NCBI RefSeq assembly: GCF_011065895.1
Contig: NZ_JAALCR010000010.1
Location: forward strand, 243,921 to 307,920
Origin: Paludisphaera rhizosphaerae
Lineage (GTDB): Bacteria; Planctomycetota; Planctomycetia; Isosphaerales; Isosphaeraceae
Direction of reading: 5' to 3'
DNA length: 64,000 bases
Part shown: in pieces, positions 26,519-34,518 of the stretch
Position numbering within the stretch: position 1 is the first letter of the stretch
Layout: the number at the start of each line of letters is the position of its first letter
Translations under genes and position numbers: made by a program
The notes under the pieces: model-generated
Database searches by the model: none
What the model was told of the DNA's origin: nothing
Seen by the model: only the letters and a program-made list of their open reading frames with translations

Positions 26519-27676
26519 TCAGGCCTGGCGGACGCGGTCGAAGGCCTCTCGGAACTTGGCCATCTCCTCGGCCGTACCGATGGTGATGCGGATGTGGTTG
26601 GGGTGCGATGCCCAGGTCCGGCCGACGGCCACCTTGTTCCTCAACAGCGCAGCGGCGAATTCCCGGCCAGGCCGACCGACGTCGATCATCAGCATGTTGG
26701 CCTCGGACGGGAACGCCGAGCATCCCCGCGAGGAGAGCCACGAGACGAGGTCCTCGCGGAGGTCTGTCACAATGGCGCGACGCTCGGGGACGAGCCGGTC
26801 GGCGACCTTCAGGCTCGCGATGGCTCCGACCATGCCGGTGACCGGCAAGGCCCCGGCCCCGTAGTCGCGCAGCCGCTCGATCAGGTCGAAACGTCCCATC
26901 GCCGCCCCGGCGCGGAGGCCCGCCATGCCGAACAGCTTGGAGAACGTCCTCAGGATGACGACGTCCTTTTCCTGGAGGATCATCGGGACGGCCGTCGCGG
27001 CGTTCTTCGAGAAGTGGATGTAAGCCTCGTCGACCAGCACGATCGCGTCCTTCGGCTTGGAGGCGACGAGGAGTTCCACGTCCTCCGGACGCGTGATCGA
27101 GCCGGTGGGGTTGTTGGGGTTGCAGAGGTAGATGAGGCCGGCCTGGGGATCGGCGGCGGCCATGGCGCGGACGTCGTGCGAGCCGTCGGCCCGGAGCGGG
27201 ACCTTCGTCGTCCGAGCGCCGAGAACCCTCGCGGCGCGTTCGGGGGCCTCGTATCCCGGATCGGCGACGACCAGGCCGCGGGCCGGGCCGCAGAAGGCGA
27301 AGACGGACCGGTGCAGGGGATCGCTCGACCCGGCGAAGGCGGCCACGCAGTCGCGCGGCAGGCCCTCCATCTCGGCCGTCGCCCGGGCGAAGGCGAAGGT
27401 CTCGTCGTAAAGGTATCGCCCGCCGCGGACGACGATCTCGCGGATCGCTTCGACGGCCTCGGGGCAGGGGCCCATTGGGTTCTCGTTGGCGTTGATCCGG
27501 ACCGCGTCCTTGGGGATGTCGACGCGGGCGGAAAGCCCCTGAGCCTGGGCGGCCTCGAACGAGGCGACGCCCCCAGCGCCGGTCGCGAGCAATGCGGCGA
27601 GCCTTCCGAAGTCGCGTCGGCTGAATCCCCGACGCAGGAAGTCGCGACCCTGATCGACGCTCAAGCCTTCGCGCAT
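26519..27676 (-). CDS. Tat-exported PLP-dependent aminotransferase (HisC-like class I/II)
   Basis: 385 residues. The N-terminus RRGFSRRDFGRLAALLATG (about 15-33) plus an Ala-rich region ending AAQA is a twin-arginine signal. The catalytic part follows fold-type I aminotransferases of the histidinol-phosphate type: NANENPMGPCPEAVEAI (about 62-78), CNPNNPTG (about 180-187), VDEAYIHF (about 212-219) and the PLP-lysine region RTFSKLFGMAGLRAG (Lys about 241). Most HisC enzymes are cytoplasmic; a Tat signal suggests a cofactor-loaded enzyme folded before export. The substrate is unknown and a biosynthetic histidine role is doubtful. Confidence 0.88.
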   Translation of the reverse strand: MREGLSVDQGRDFLRRGFSRRDFGRLAALLATGAGGVASFEAAQAQGLSARVDIPKDAVRINANENPMGPCPEAVEAIREIVVRGGRYLYDETFAFARATAEMEGLPRDCVAAFAGSSDPLHRSVFAFCGPARGLVVADPGYEAPERAARVLGARTTKVPLRADGSHDVRAMAAADPQAGLIYLCNPNNPTGSITRPEDVELLVASKPKDAIVLVDEAYIHFSKNAATAVPMILQEKDVVILRTFSKLFGMAGLRAGAAMGRFDLIERLRDYGAGALPVTGMVGAIASLKVADRLVPERRAIVTDLREDLVSWLSSRGCSAFPSEANMLMIDVGRPGREFAAALLRNKVAVGRTWASHPNHIRITIGTAEEMAKFREAFDRVRQA

Positions 27677-27749
27677 GGTCGTCCTCGGCGAGTGAGATCC
27701 GGGCCGGGGCGAGCTGCGAAGGAGTCGTTTCTCGTCCGTCTCGTCCCCG

Positions 27750-28010
27750 TCACGAGTTTACGGAAACCATCTCCCATTCGTAAACATTCGATACGCCATC
27801 GCCTCTCCGACGTCCCGCCTCGCAATTGGGGTCGAACTCGTCCCGCTTCGCTTCCCGGGGATTGGAAGCGTCGGCCGAGCGCCGTCGCGTTTCCTGGCGA
27901 CGCTTCACGGCCCGATCCGGAACGAACGCGCCGACGCTGCAAACCACCATCGCCAGGAGCGCCGCCTTGCAGATCGGCGAGAACAACAAACACAACACGG
28001 TGGCCGTCAT
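27750..28010 (-). CDS. Small membrane protein of unknown function
   Basis: 86 residues from ATG 28010, preceded by GAGGAGGGA at good spacing; 28 further in-frame codons upstream were rejected. One hydrophobic segment (TATVLCLLFSPICKAALLAM, about residues 2-21, continuing to 30) is followed by a basic, charged tail. No homologous family recognised. It precedes the aminotransferase gene on the same strand by about 70 bp. Confidence 0.5.
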   Translation of the reverse strand: MTATVLCLLFSPICKAALLAMVVCSVGAFVPDRAVKRRQETRRRSADASNPREAKRDEFDPNCEAGRRRGDGVSNVYEWEMVSVNS

Positions 28011-28154
28011 GATCCATCCCTCCTCAGGTTTCAAAGGTTGAGAAGGACGAGGGTCATTCGCCCCCACCCGACGTGAGGAAGGATAGACGGTCAACCTTAG
28101 ACGGCCGTTACGCGGGGGTTAGATCGTCTTAAGCGATCTCCGACGACCCGCCGC

Positions 28155-28182
28155 TTGACATATTCCGATAAGGGTATATTAT
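28155..28182 (+). promoter_or_regulatory. Sigma-70-like promoter with ArsR-type dyad
   Basis: TTGACA (28155-28160) and TATTAT (28177-28182) are spaced by 16 bp, close to the sigma-70 consensus and unusually AT-rich for this genome. Transcription would start about at the regulator's ATG (28189), implying a leaderless or nearly leaderless mRNA. A GATAA-N7-TTATC dyad (28167-28183) overlaps the -10 element, the usual place for an ArsR autorepressor to bind. Confidence 0.7.
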
Positions 28183-28188
28183 CTCGGC

Positions 28189-28554
28189 ATGGCCCGATCG
28201 CCCACCACTTCCGACGCGTTCAACGCCGTGGCCGAGCCGCGACGGCGGCAGATCCTGGAACGGCTGATCCCCGGCGAGATGCCCGTGAACGACCTGGTCG
28301 TCGCGCTGGGGATGGGCCAGCCGCAGGTGTCGAAGCACCTGCGGGTTTTGAAGGAGGTGGGCCTGGTCACCGTCCGGGGCGCAGGGCGGCAGAGGATCTA
28401 CAAGTTGAACGCGCAGCGGCTGAAGGCCATCCACGACTGGGTCCGGACGTTCGAGCCTTTCTGGGACGACCAGCTCGACCGGATCAAGGAACGCGCCGAA
28501 CGCCTCGCGGCGGAGCGATCCGCCGAGTCGAACCGATCGGATAAGGAGGACTGA
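28189..28554 (+). CDS. ArsR-family winged-helix transcriptional regulator
   Basis: 121 residues. It has the classical ArsR HTH: DAFNAVAEPRRRQILERLIPGEMPVNDLV (about residues 8-36) and the recognition helix GMGQPQVSKHLRVLKEVGLV (about 44-63), with wing VTVRGAGRQRIYKLN. Cys metal-binding motifs are absent, so it is more like the metal-independent subgroup found beside SRPBCC genes. The next gene, 2 nt downstream, encodes an SRPBCC protein, a very common pairing. Likely autoregulated through the dyad at its promoter. Confidence 0.94.
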   Translation: MARSPTTSDAFNAVAEPRRRQILERLIPGEMPVNDLVVALGMGQPQVSKHLRVLKEVGLVTVRGAGRQRIYKLNAQRLKAIHDWVRTFEPFWDDQLDRIKERAERLAAERSAESNRSDKED

Positions 28555-28556
28555 GC

Positions 28557-29021
28557 ATGTCGATGAGCGAAGTCGAATCCGAGATCCAGACCCTCACCAT
28601 CACCCGCGAAATCGCGATCGCCGCGCCGATCGAGATCGCCTTTGAAGCGATCCTGGAGGAGATCGGCCCGGGGGGGAAGATGCCCGACGGCAAGCCGTTC
28701 CCGATGGTCGTTGAGCCCTTCCCGGGCGGGCGGTGGTTCCGCGACCTCGGCGACGGGGCGGGGCACCTCTGGGGGCACGTACAGGTCATCAAGCCGCCGA
28801 CCTTGCTGGAGCTTTGCGGCCCGATGTTCATGTCGTTCCCGGCCGTCAACCACGTTCAGTACCGACTGATCGCCGATGGTGAAGGATCCGTTCTTCACTT
28901 CGCCCACCGCGCGATGGGGCCGCTCCCCGAGCGGATCCGCGAGGGCGTCAACCACGGCTGGAACGACCGTCTCAGGAGGATCGGCGAACTCGCCGAACGT
29001 CTCGTCCGCGAGCGGTCGTGA
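28557..29021 (+). CDS. SRPBCC (AHSA1-like) family protein
   Basis: 154 residues. It begins with TREIAIAAPIEIAFEAIL (about 15-32), the beta1-alpha1 entry of START/Bet v1-like SRPBCC domains, then FPGGRWFRDLGDGAGHLWGHV and the C-terminal helix NHGWNDRLRRIGELAERL (about 132-149). SRPBCC proteins form hydrophobic-ligand cavities; the ligand is unknown. It forms an operon with the preceding ArsR gene (2 nt gap), and DUF899 follows 97 bp later, a neighbourhood often seen in actinobacteria and planctomycetes. Confidence 0.9.
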   Translation: MSMSEVESEIQTLTITREIAIAAPIEIAFEAILEEIGPGGKMPDGKPFPMVVEPFPGGRWFRDLGDGAGHLWGHVQVIKPPTLLELCGPMFMSFPAVNHVQYRLIADGEGSVLHFAHRAMGPLPERIREGVNHGWNDRLRRIGELAERLVRERS

Positions 29022-29118
29022 CGATCCGCTCGGGCTTCATCGCCTCGGGCCGCCGGCTTGCAGCCCGGGGTTTCCCCCTTGTTCGACTCGTTGACAGATC
29101 ATTGGAGGATCTCGTCCC

Positions 29119-29892
29119 ATGCCGGATCACGCCGTCGTCTCGCGGTCGGAGTGGCTGAAGGCCCGCAAGGATCTGCTGGAGAAGGAGAAGAAGCTGACCC
29201 GGATGCGCGACGAACTCAGTCGCGAACGTCAGGCCCTCCCCTGGGTGAAGGTTGAGACGCCCTACGTCTTCGACGGGCCCGACGGCCGGGAGACGCTCGC
29301 CGATCTCTTCGCGGGGAGGAGCCAGCTTGTCGTCCACCACTTCATGTTCAGCCCCGAATGGGAAGAGGGGTGCATCGGCTGTTCGTTCCACGCCGACCAC
29401 GACGAGGGCGCCCTTGTTCATCTCGCCAACCACGACGTGAGCTTCGTCCGCGTCTCGCGAGCGCCTTTGGCGAAGATCCAGGCGTTCAACCGCCGGATGG
29501 GCTGGACGCCGAAATGGGTCTCGTCGTTCGGCGGCGACTTCAACCGCGACTTTCAGGTCTCGTTCACGAAGGATGAGCTGGCCGGCGGCGAGGTCGTCTA
29601 CAACTACCAGCCCACGAAGGGGGCCCTTGAGGAGCTGCCCGGCGTCAGCGTCTTCTTCAAGGACGAGGCCGGCGACGTCTTCCACACCTACTCGTGCTTC
29701 GGCCGAGGCGACGAGGGGGCCGTCACCACCTACTTCTACCTGGACATCACTCCCAAGGGGCGGAACGAGACCGGCCCCCACGGAAACCTGATGGACTGGG
29801 TGCGGCACCACGACCGCTACGGTTTCCAGGGTTTCGTGGACGGGACGAGCCTCTATCGCATCGGCAGGGTCACCTACGAGGCTGCGAAGTGA
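29119..29892 (+). CDS. DUF899 family thioredoxin-fold protein
   Basis: 257 residues. It starts VVSRSEWLKARKDLLEKEKKLTRMRDELSRERQALPWV (split over a helix, about 6-43), the highly characteristic DUF899 N-terminus. The thioredoxin-like core has LVVHHFMFSPEWEEGCIGCSFHADH (about 70-94) with the CxxC pair and, later, VFFKDEAGDVFHTYSCFGRG and DWVRHHDRY. The redox partner and substrate are unknown. It follows an ArsR-SRPBCC pair and overlaps the next gene by 4 nt (GTGA). Confidence 0.93.
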   Translation: MPDHAVVSRSEWLKARKDLLEKEKKLTRMRDELSRERQALPWVKVETPYVFDGPDGRETLADLFAGRSQLVVHHFMFSPEWEEGCIGCSFHADHDEGALVHLANHDVSFVRVSRAPLAKIQAFNRRMGWTPKWVSSFGGDFNRDFQVSFTKDELAGGEVVYNYQPTKGALEELPGVSVFFKDEAGDVFHTYSCFGRGDEGAVTTYFYLDITPKGRNETGPHGNLMDWVRHHDRYGFQGFVDGTSLYRIGRVTYEAAK

Positions 29893-30170
29893 GCCTTCGA
29901 GGCTGTTGCGGCTCCGGGTCGCGCTCTCCTCGGCCGACCCGGAGGCCCTTCCTCGCATTCGGCGGGTGGCTGGCGCCGACCGTCGTGCTGGCGCTTCTGC
30001 CGAAGTGTCCCGCCTGCCTCGCCGCCTACGTCGCAATCGGCACCGGAGTCGCCCTCTCCGGAGCCGCCGCGACCCAGTTGCGGACGGCGATCGTCGCGGT
30101 CTGTCTTGGTTCGATCGGCTTCCTGGTCGTCAGGAGCCTACGGAGGTCCCGACCCTCCTGCGCCGATTGA
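29889..30170 (+). CDS. Small membrane protein with CPAC motif
   Basis: 93 residues from GTG 29889, overlapping the DUF899 stop by GTGA; upstream codons in this frame belong to the shadow of DUF899. Two hydrophobic segments (about 23-50 and 65-82) and LPKCPACLAAYVAIGTG place a CxxC pair at the start of the membrane, a pattern seen in small MerC-like or thiol-associated membrane proteins. Its coupling to DUF899, itself a CxxC protein, suggests a shared thiol or redox role (inference). Confidence 0.66.
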   Translation: MSLRGCCGSGSRSPRPTRRPFLAFGGWLAPTVVLALLPKCPACLAAYVAIGTGVALSGAAATQLRTAIVAVCLGSIGFLVVRSLRRSRPSCAD

Positions 30171-30433
30171 CGGCTCTGTGAACCACATCCGTCACGGCTC
30201 GCCTGAACCTCGCTCCGTCGTCGAAGCCTTTGGTTTCGATGATTCCGATCGCGCGGAGGAGGGAATCGACTCTCCGGCCGATTTGGCGTTTTTCGTCGGC
30301 GATCAGAGCCCCTGATATCCAATGGAAGCAACGGGAATGGCCGCCTGCGGGCGGCCCTGGCCTCCAAGGTCGACTCCCTGCGGAAATCAGCTTTGATCGG
30401 ACCGTGGCGACGCCGAATGGGCTCTCATGAAAA
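30171..30433. other. Intergenic gap left of the nested inverted-repeat element
   Basis: No gene seen. A weak ORF here on the plus strand lacks a ribosome-binding site and family resemblance. Confidence 0.4.
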
Positions 30434-30634
30434 TGACACTCCTCGCTGAACACCACCGGCACTCGCCGGAAGCCATTTCTGGGTTGAAGGCTGGAATTGG
30501 GTGCCATGGCCACGCTTGCGTGGCCATGCGATCGGCGACGGTCACGCGGCCGCCCACGCCGGTTCATGGCCACGCAAGCGTGGCCATGGCACCCAGATGT
30601 GCCTTGCTTCGGTGGTGTTGAGCGAGGAGTGTCA
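30434..30634. mobile_element. Nested inverted-repeat (MITE-like) element
   Basis: 201 bp bounded by 25-bp terminal inverted repeats that match at 24 of 25 positions: TGACACTCCTCGCTGAACAC... at 30434-30458 and its complement at 30610-30634. Inside are two 30-bp units, exact reverse complements of each other (30499-30528 and 30565-30594). Each is itself a hairpin: CATGGCCACGC, 2-nt loop, GCGTGGCCATG. No coding capacity. A non-autonomous transposable element or a multi-hairpin RNA are possible; no target-site duplication was confirmed. Confidence 0.75.
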
Positions 30635-30999
30635 CGAAAATGAGCGATCGAACCCGATTCCTTCGCCCGTCGATTGAGCGCAACGCATTCATGGGACGTG
30701 AATTACGCGTTCCATCGCGTCCTTCGCGGCCCGACGATCGGACCCGAGCGAACCCATTGGCCGCGATCGGCGGAGAGTGGGAGTCGGTCCATGTTCGGCG
30801 GCACGTCCGCAATGGCCTGATCCGGCAGCCCGGCGTCTGTCCTTCGGCTCTCCGCGTCGAGCGGGAAGGCCTGCGAAATGGGTCGATCGAACCCGCCGTC
30901 GGAGCCGGGAGTTCGGCAGGAAGCCCTGGTCAATCAGGGAGTTGCGTCGATTGGGTTCCCTCCCCCGTTCCGGCGAGCGAACCCAATCGAACCGGATGC
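30635..30999. other. Intergenic gap between the repeat element and the pyrophosphorylase gene
   Basis: About 365 bp. An open plus-strand frame runs through it but has no convincing start or family. It contains GAGCGAACCCATT (30746) and GAGCGAACCCAATC (30975), related to a site at 10757. Possibly decayed repeat sequence. Confidence 0.4.
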
Positions 31000-32436
31000 T
31001 CAGCGGAGGTAGATCGGACGCTCGACGACGAGGCCGGGGTCGATCTTGGATTTCAGCTCGTGGGCGTCGAGGGCGAAGAGGGGGCTGATCTCGATGGCGA
31101 ACGGGACCGTGCCGTCGGGCCGGCGGGGGACGACGGCGCCGGCCTGTTCGAGCCAGCCGCCGAAGAGGTCGCTCATCCGCTGGTGGACGGTCGCCGGCGA
31201 GTCCGGGCCGACGGCGTTCTTCAGCGGCTCAAACTCGACGGCCCGGTCCGTCTCCACAATCACGTAGCGGGACGATTCGGGGAGGGCGTCGAAGATGAAC
31301 TGCTCGAACTTCACCGCGTTGGGCTCAGCCGGCTTGACGACCTGGCCGGCCGGATCGAGGTACGACACCTTCTTGATCGCCCGGTGGTAGGGGAGTCGGT
31401 GGACGCCGATCAGACGCTCGATGAACGAGCACTCCAGCACGTGGATCGCAATGCTCCCCGCCCAGTAGGCGAGTTGCCCCTCCTCGCTCCGCTTTTCGGC
31501 CAGGGCCTTGGGGAGGTCGGAGTATTCAATGACCTGAGGCTTGCCGTCGACCGTGACGACCACGCCGACCTTCTCTTCGGGGGTGAGCTTCTCGATCACC
31601 TTGAAGGACATCTCGGCGTCGGCCTGGCGGTGCAGGCCGATGAAGGTCGGATCGGCGATCTCGACCATCGGGTTGTCGACCTGGAAGTAGAACAGGGTGC
31701 GGACGCCGCGACCCCCCATCTCGTCCAGGCAACTTGGGAGGCAGCCTTCCTCGCCGGGGGCGGCCAGCGCCTTGAGCGTGCCGCCGTGGCCGTCCGGGCT
31801 CATGGCGAGGCGATCGGGGGCGGCCAGGAGGATCTTGCCCGTCTCCCGGTCCACGGCGGGCATCTGGCCCTGAAGGAAGAACCGGACGTGATCCAGGCCG
31901 AAGCGGTCGTGATCCTCGAAGAACTTCACGGTCGTCGCGTGGTTCTCCGGGCTGGTCATGACGTACAGCGGCGGCTGCTTGCCATGGCGTCGGCCCAGCG
32001 CCACGACCTTTTCGGCGTGGATCTGGAAGAGGCTGGCGGAGGAGACCGGGCCGATGGGGAACGTCCCCTTGGGGCCGTTGTATCCCAGGCGAGTCCCCGA
32101 CCCGCCGGCCACGATCACGATCCCGACCTCGCCGGCCGACAGCGCCTCTTCGCCGGCCTCGGTCGCCCGCCGACGCGCCGCGCGCTCGGCGTCGGTCTGC
32201 GGCATGCGGACGACCTCGATCGGATCGACTTGCACGGGCTGGATCTCGCCTGCGGCGGCGGCGTCGTCGCCCCGGACGTGCTCGACGATCAGCCGATCGA
32301 GCTGGCCGAAGTCGATCGAGGCGATCTCGGTCGCCAGGAACTTGCGCCGCTCGTCGTCCAGGTCGTCCCAGAACTGCAAGAGGTGCCCCTGTCCGTGCCG
32401 CTCCAGCTTCTCCGTCAGTTCCTGCTTGAGACCCAT
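31000..32436 (-). CDS. UDP-sugar pyrophosphorylase (UDPGP type 1 / UAP1-like)
   Basis: 478 residues from ATG 32436, with GAGGAG 11 nt upstream; an earlier GTG is too close to that site. The nucleotidyltransferase core has VIVAGGSGTRLGYNGPKGTFPIG (about 105-127), the glycine-rich activation loop of UDP-GlcNAc/UDP-glucose pyrophosphorylases, then PLYVMTSPENHATT, FFLQGQMPAVD, SPDGHGGTLKAL (about 213-224) and the UDP-sugar-binding FYFQVDNPM (about 247-255). It most resembles eukaryotic-type UAP1/AGX proteins, which make UDP-N-acetylhexosamine; which hexose-1-phosphate is used is undecided. Cytoplasmic supplier of activated sugar, possibly for cell-envelope glycans. Confidence 0.9.
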   Translation of the reverse strand: MGLKQELTEKLERHGQGHLLQFWDDLDDERRKFLATEIASIDFGQLDRLIVEHVRGDDAAAAGEIQPVQVDPIEVVRMPQTDAERAARRRATEAGEEALSAGEVGIVIVAGGSGTRLGYNGPKGTFPIGPVSSASLFQIHAEKVVALGRRHGKQPPLYVMTSPENHATTVKFFEDHDRFGLDHVRFFLQGQMPAVDRETGKILLAAPDRLAMSPDGHGGTLKALAAPGEEGCLPSCLDEMGGRGVRTLFYFQVDNPMVEIADPTFIGLHRQADAEMSFKVIEKLTPEEKVGVVVTVDGKPQVIEYSDLPKALAEKRSEEGQLAYWAGSIAIHVLECSFIERLIGVHRLPYHRAIKKVSYLDPAGQVVKPAEPNAVKFEQFIFDALPESSRYVIVETDRAVEFEPLKNAVGPDSPATVHQRMSDLFGGWLEQAGAVVPRRPDGTVPFAIEISPLFALDAHELKSKIDPGLVVERPIYLR

Positions 32437-32691
32437 CGCGTGCCGCACTCCTCGTTGATCGCTTGCGGGCTCTTAACGCCCGACCCACTCCCCTTAATCG
32501 TACCAGTTCGCGACGGTTTCGGCATCCTGTTGACCCCCCAGATGAATCCACGCGCTCGCGAAATTCTTAAAGAATTCCAACCAGGCCGAAGCGGTGAGGC
32601 ACTTCCTTCCGTGTGGACGTCGGCGGCGGCCCTGGGTCGTCGCCGGATTCTTCTCTCCAGGATGGGCCACTCGCTCCTAGTGGGGTCACAC

Positions 32692-34509
32692 ATGCTTCGC
32701 CTGAACAGGACTTACGCGCGGCGTTCGTCACGGCCGCGACCGACCTCGAAACTCAACCTCCCGCCCTTGTTGGAAGGGCTGGAGGATCGCCGTTTGATGT
32801 CGGCCGATCTGATCGGCCGCAGCACGCCGATCGCCCCGGTCCCGGTCGCCGGAACGGCGTTCACGGCGGTCGTCGCCCGGTTCACCGACGCCGACGGCGA
32901 GACCGATCCAACCAAGTACGCCGCCCTGATTCGCTGGGGAGACGGTGCAACCTCTCGGGGGACGGTCACGGCCGATCCCGCCGGAGGCTTCGACGTCGTC
33001 GGCAGCCATGTCTACTCTCACGGCAAGGCGGTTCGGGTGACGACGCAGGTCGGCGACGCCGACGGCGACTCGGTCACGATTACGACCACGAATCTAGTGA
33101 GCCCCGCGCCGTTGTCGGCCGTGGGCTTGCCCGTCCGCGCGGGTCGCAACGGTATAGTGTCGCGGGCGACAGTGGCCGTCTTCACGTCTCCCGAGCGGGG
33201 CCTGAAAGCTTCGGCCTTCTCGGCGGTGATCGACTGGGGCGACGGGACGACCTCGCCGGGGACGATCATGAGCCTGCGGGGCGGTCAGCAGTTCCGGGTA
33301 ATCGGTTCGCACCGGTATGCGAGCCCCGGTTCGTACACGGTCTCGGCGACCATCACGCAGGGGCCGGCCTCGGCGGCCGCATCGTTCACGGCGACGAATC
33401 TGGTCTCCGACGGCGCCGTCGCGGCCGACCACATCAACCCGAACTTCGTCAATCCGTGGGGGCTCGCCGCTCCCAACCCGGGCGATTTCTGGAGCAGCAA
33501 CAACGGCACCGGAACCTCCAGCGTCTTTGACTCGGCCGGGAACCTGAGCGCTTCGCTCCCGGTGGTGACCATCCCGGGGCCGGCGGGCTCGACAGATCCG
33601 TCGGCGCCGACCGGGATCGTCTTCAACGGCTCCCGCAATTTCGTCGTAACCGACGGGACGGCGAGCGGGCCCGCCGCATTCATCTTCGCCACGGAGGACG
33701 GGACCATCGCCGGATGGAACCCTCGCGTCGCACTCAACGGGGCGTTGGCCCCCTCGACGCACGCCGTGCTGGCCGCCGACATGTCCGCGTCCGGCGCGAT
33801 CTTCAAGGGCCTGACGATCCTCGCCGTTCCGACCGGCGGCCCACTCGCGGCCGGGTCGTATCTGGCCGCCACCGATTTCCACAACGGGGCCGTCGACCTG
33901 TTCGACTCGTCCTTCCATCCCGTCGCGTTGCCGTCGGGTGCGTTCACCGACTCGAGCATCCCCGCCGGCTTCGCTCCCTTCGGCGTCCAGTCGATCGACG
34001 GCAAGTTGTACGTCACCTACGCCAAGCAGGATGACGACCGTGAGGACGACGTCGCGGGGCCCGGCAACGGATTCGTCGACGTCTACTCGACCACCGGCGC
34101 TCTCATCCAGCGTCTGGGCGGCTCTGGCATCCAGACCGAGTTGAACTCGCCCTGGGCCGTGGTTCAGGCCCCGTCGAACTTCGGGGCTTTCAGCAACGCC
34201 ATCCTCGTCGGCAACTTCGGCGACAGCCGCGTCAGCGCGTTCGATCCGAACACCGGCGCCTTCCTCGGCCAACTCCACGACGCCCAGGGCGCGCCGCTCC
34301 AACTCCTGGGAGGTGCGACCGGAATCGACCCGCGAGGACTCTGGAGCCTCTTCTCGTTCCCCAACGGGTCGGGGCCTAACAATACGATTTACTTCACCAG
34401 CGGCCTGAATGACGAGGCCGACGGCCTCTTCGGGGCGATCACGCCGACTCAATTCGCCACGGCCACCGTGCATTCCACGGCGACCGTGCGCGGGTTCGGG
34501 AGGAGGTAG
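32692..34509 (+). CDS. LEPR-motif secreted protein with PKD-like repeats and TIGR03118-type domain
   Basis: 605 residues from ATG 32692; ATG 32662 is an alternative. LPPLLEGLEDRRLMSADL (about residues 23-40) is a LEPR-like N-terminal motif. Two PKD/Calx-beta-like repeats follow: YAALIRWGDGATSRGTV and FSAVIDWGDGTTSPGTI, each ending GSHxYxxxG (about 45-220). From about 228, NLVSDGAVAADHINPNFVN, PWGLAAPNPGDFWSSNNGTG, GAIFKGLTILAV and GKLYVTYAKQDDDREDDVAG match the TIGR03118 family, a beta-propeller-like extracellular domain. Function unknown; probably surface-exposed. Confidence 0.87.
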   Translation: MLRLNRTYARRSSRPRPTSKLNLPPLLEGLEDRRLMSADLIGRSTPIAPVPVAGTAFTAVVARFTDADGETDPTKYAALIRWGDGATSRGTVTADPAGGFDVVGSHVYSHGKAVRVTTQVGDADGDSVTITTTNLVSPAPLSAVGLPVRAGRNGIVSRATVAVFTSPERGLKASAFSAVIDWGDGTTSPGTIMSLRGGQQFRVIGSHRYASPGSYTVSATITQGPASAAASFTATNLVSDGAVAADHINPNFVNPWGLAAPNPGDFWSSNNGTGTSSVFDSAGNLSASLPVVTIPGPAGSTDPSAPTGIVFNGSRNFVVTDGTASGPAAFIFATEDGTIAGWNPRVALNGALAPSTHAVLAADMSASGAIFKGLTILAVPTGGPLAAGSYLAATDFHNGAVDLFDSSFHPVALPSGAFTDSSIPAGFAPFGVQSIDGKLYVTYAKQDDDREDDVAGPGNGFVDVYSTTGALIQRLGGSGIQTELNSPWAVVQAPSNFGAFSNAILVGNFGDSRVSAFDPNTGAFLGQLHDAQGAPLQLLGGATGIDPRGLWSLFSFPNGSGPNNTIYFTSGLNDEADGLFGAITPTQFATATVHSTATVRGFGRR

Positions 34510-34518
34510 CCGAACGGT

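Noticed and set aside
30640..32691. Long plus-strand open frame leading into the TIGR03118-type gene
   Set aside because: Most of it is antisense to the UDP-sugar pyrophosphorylase. The real protein begins near the LEPR-like motif, at ATG 32692.
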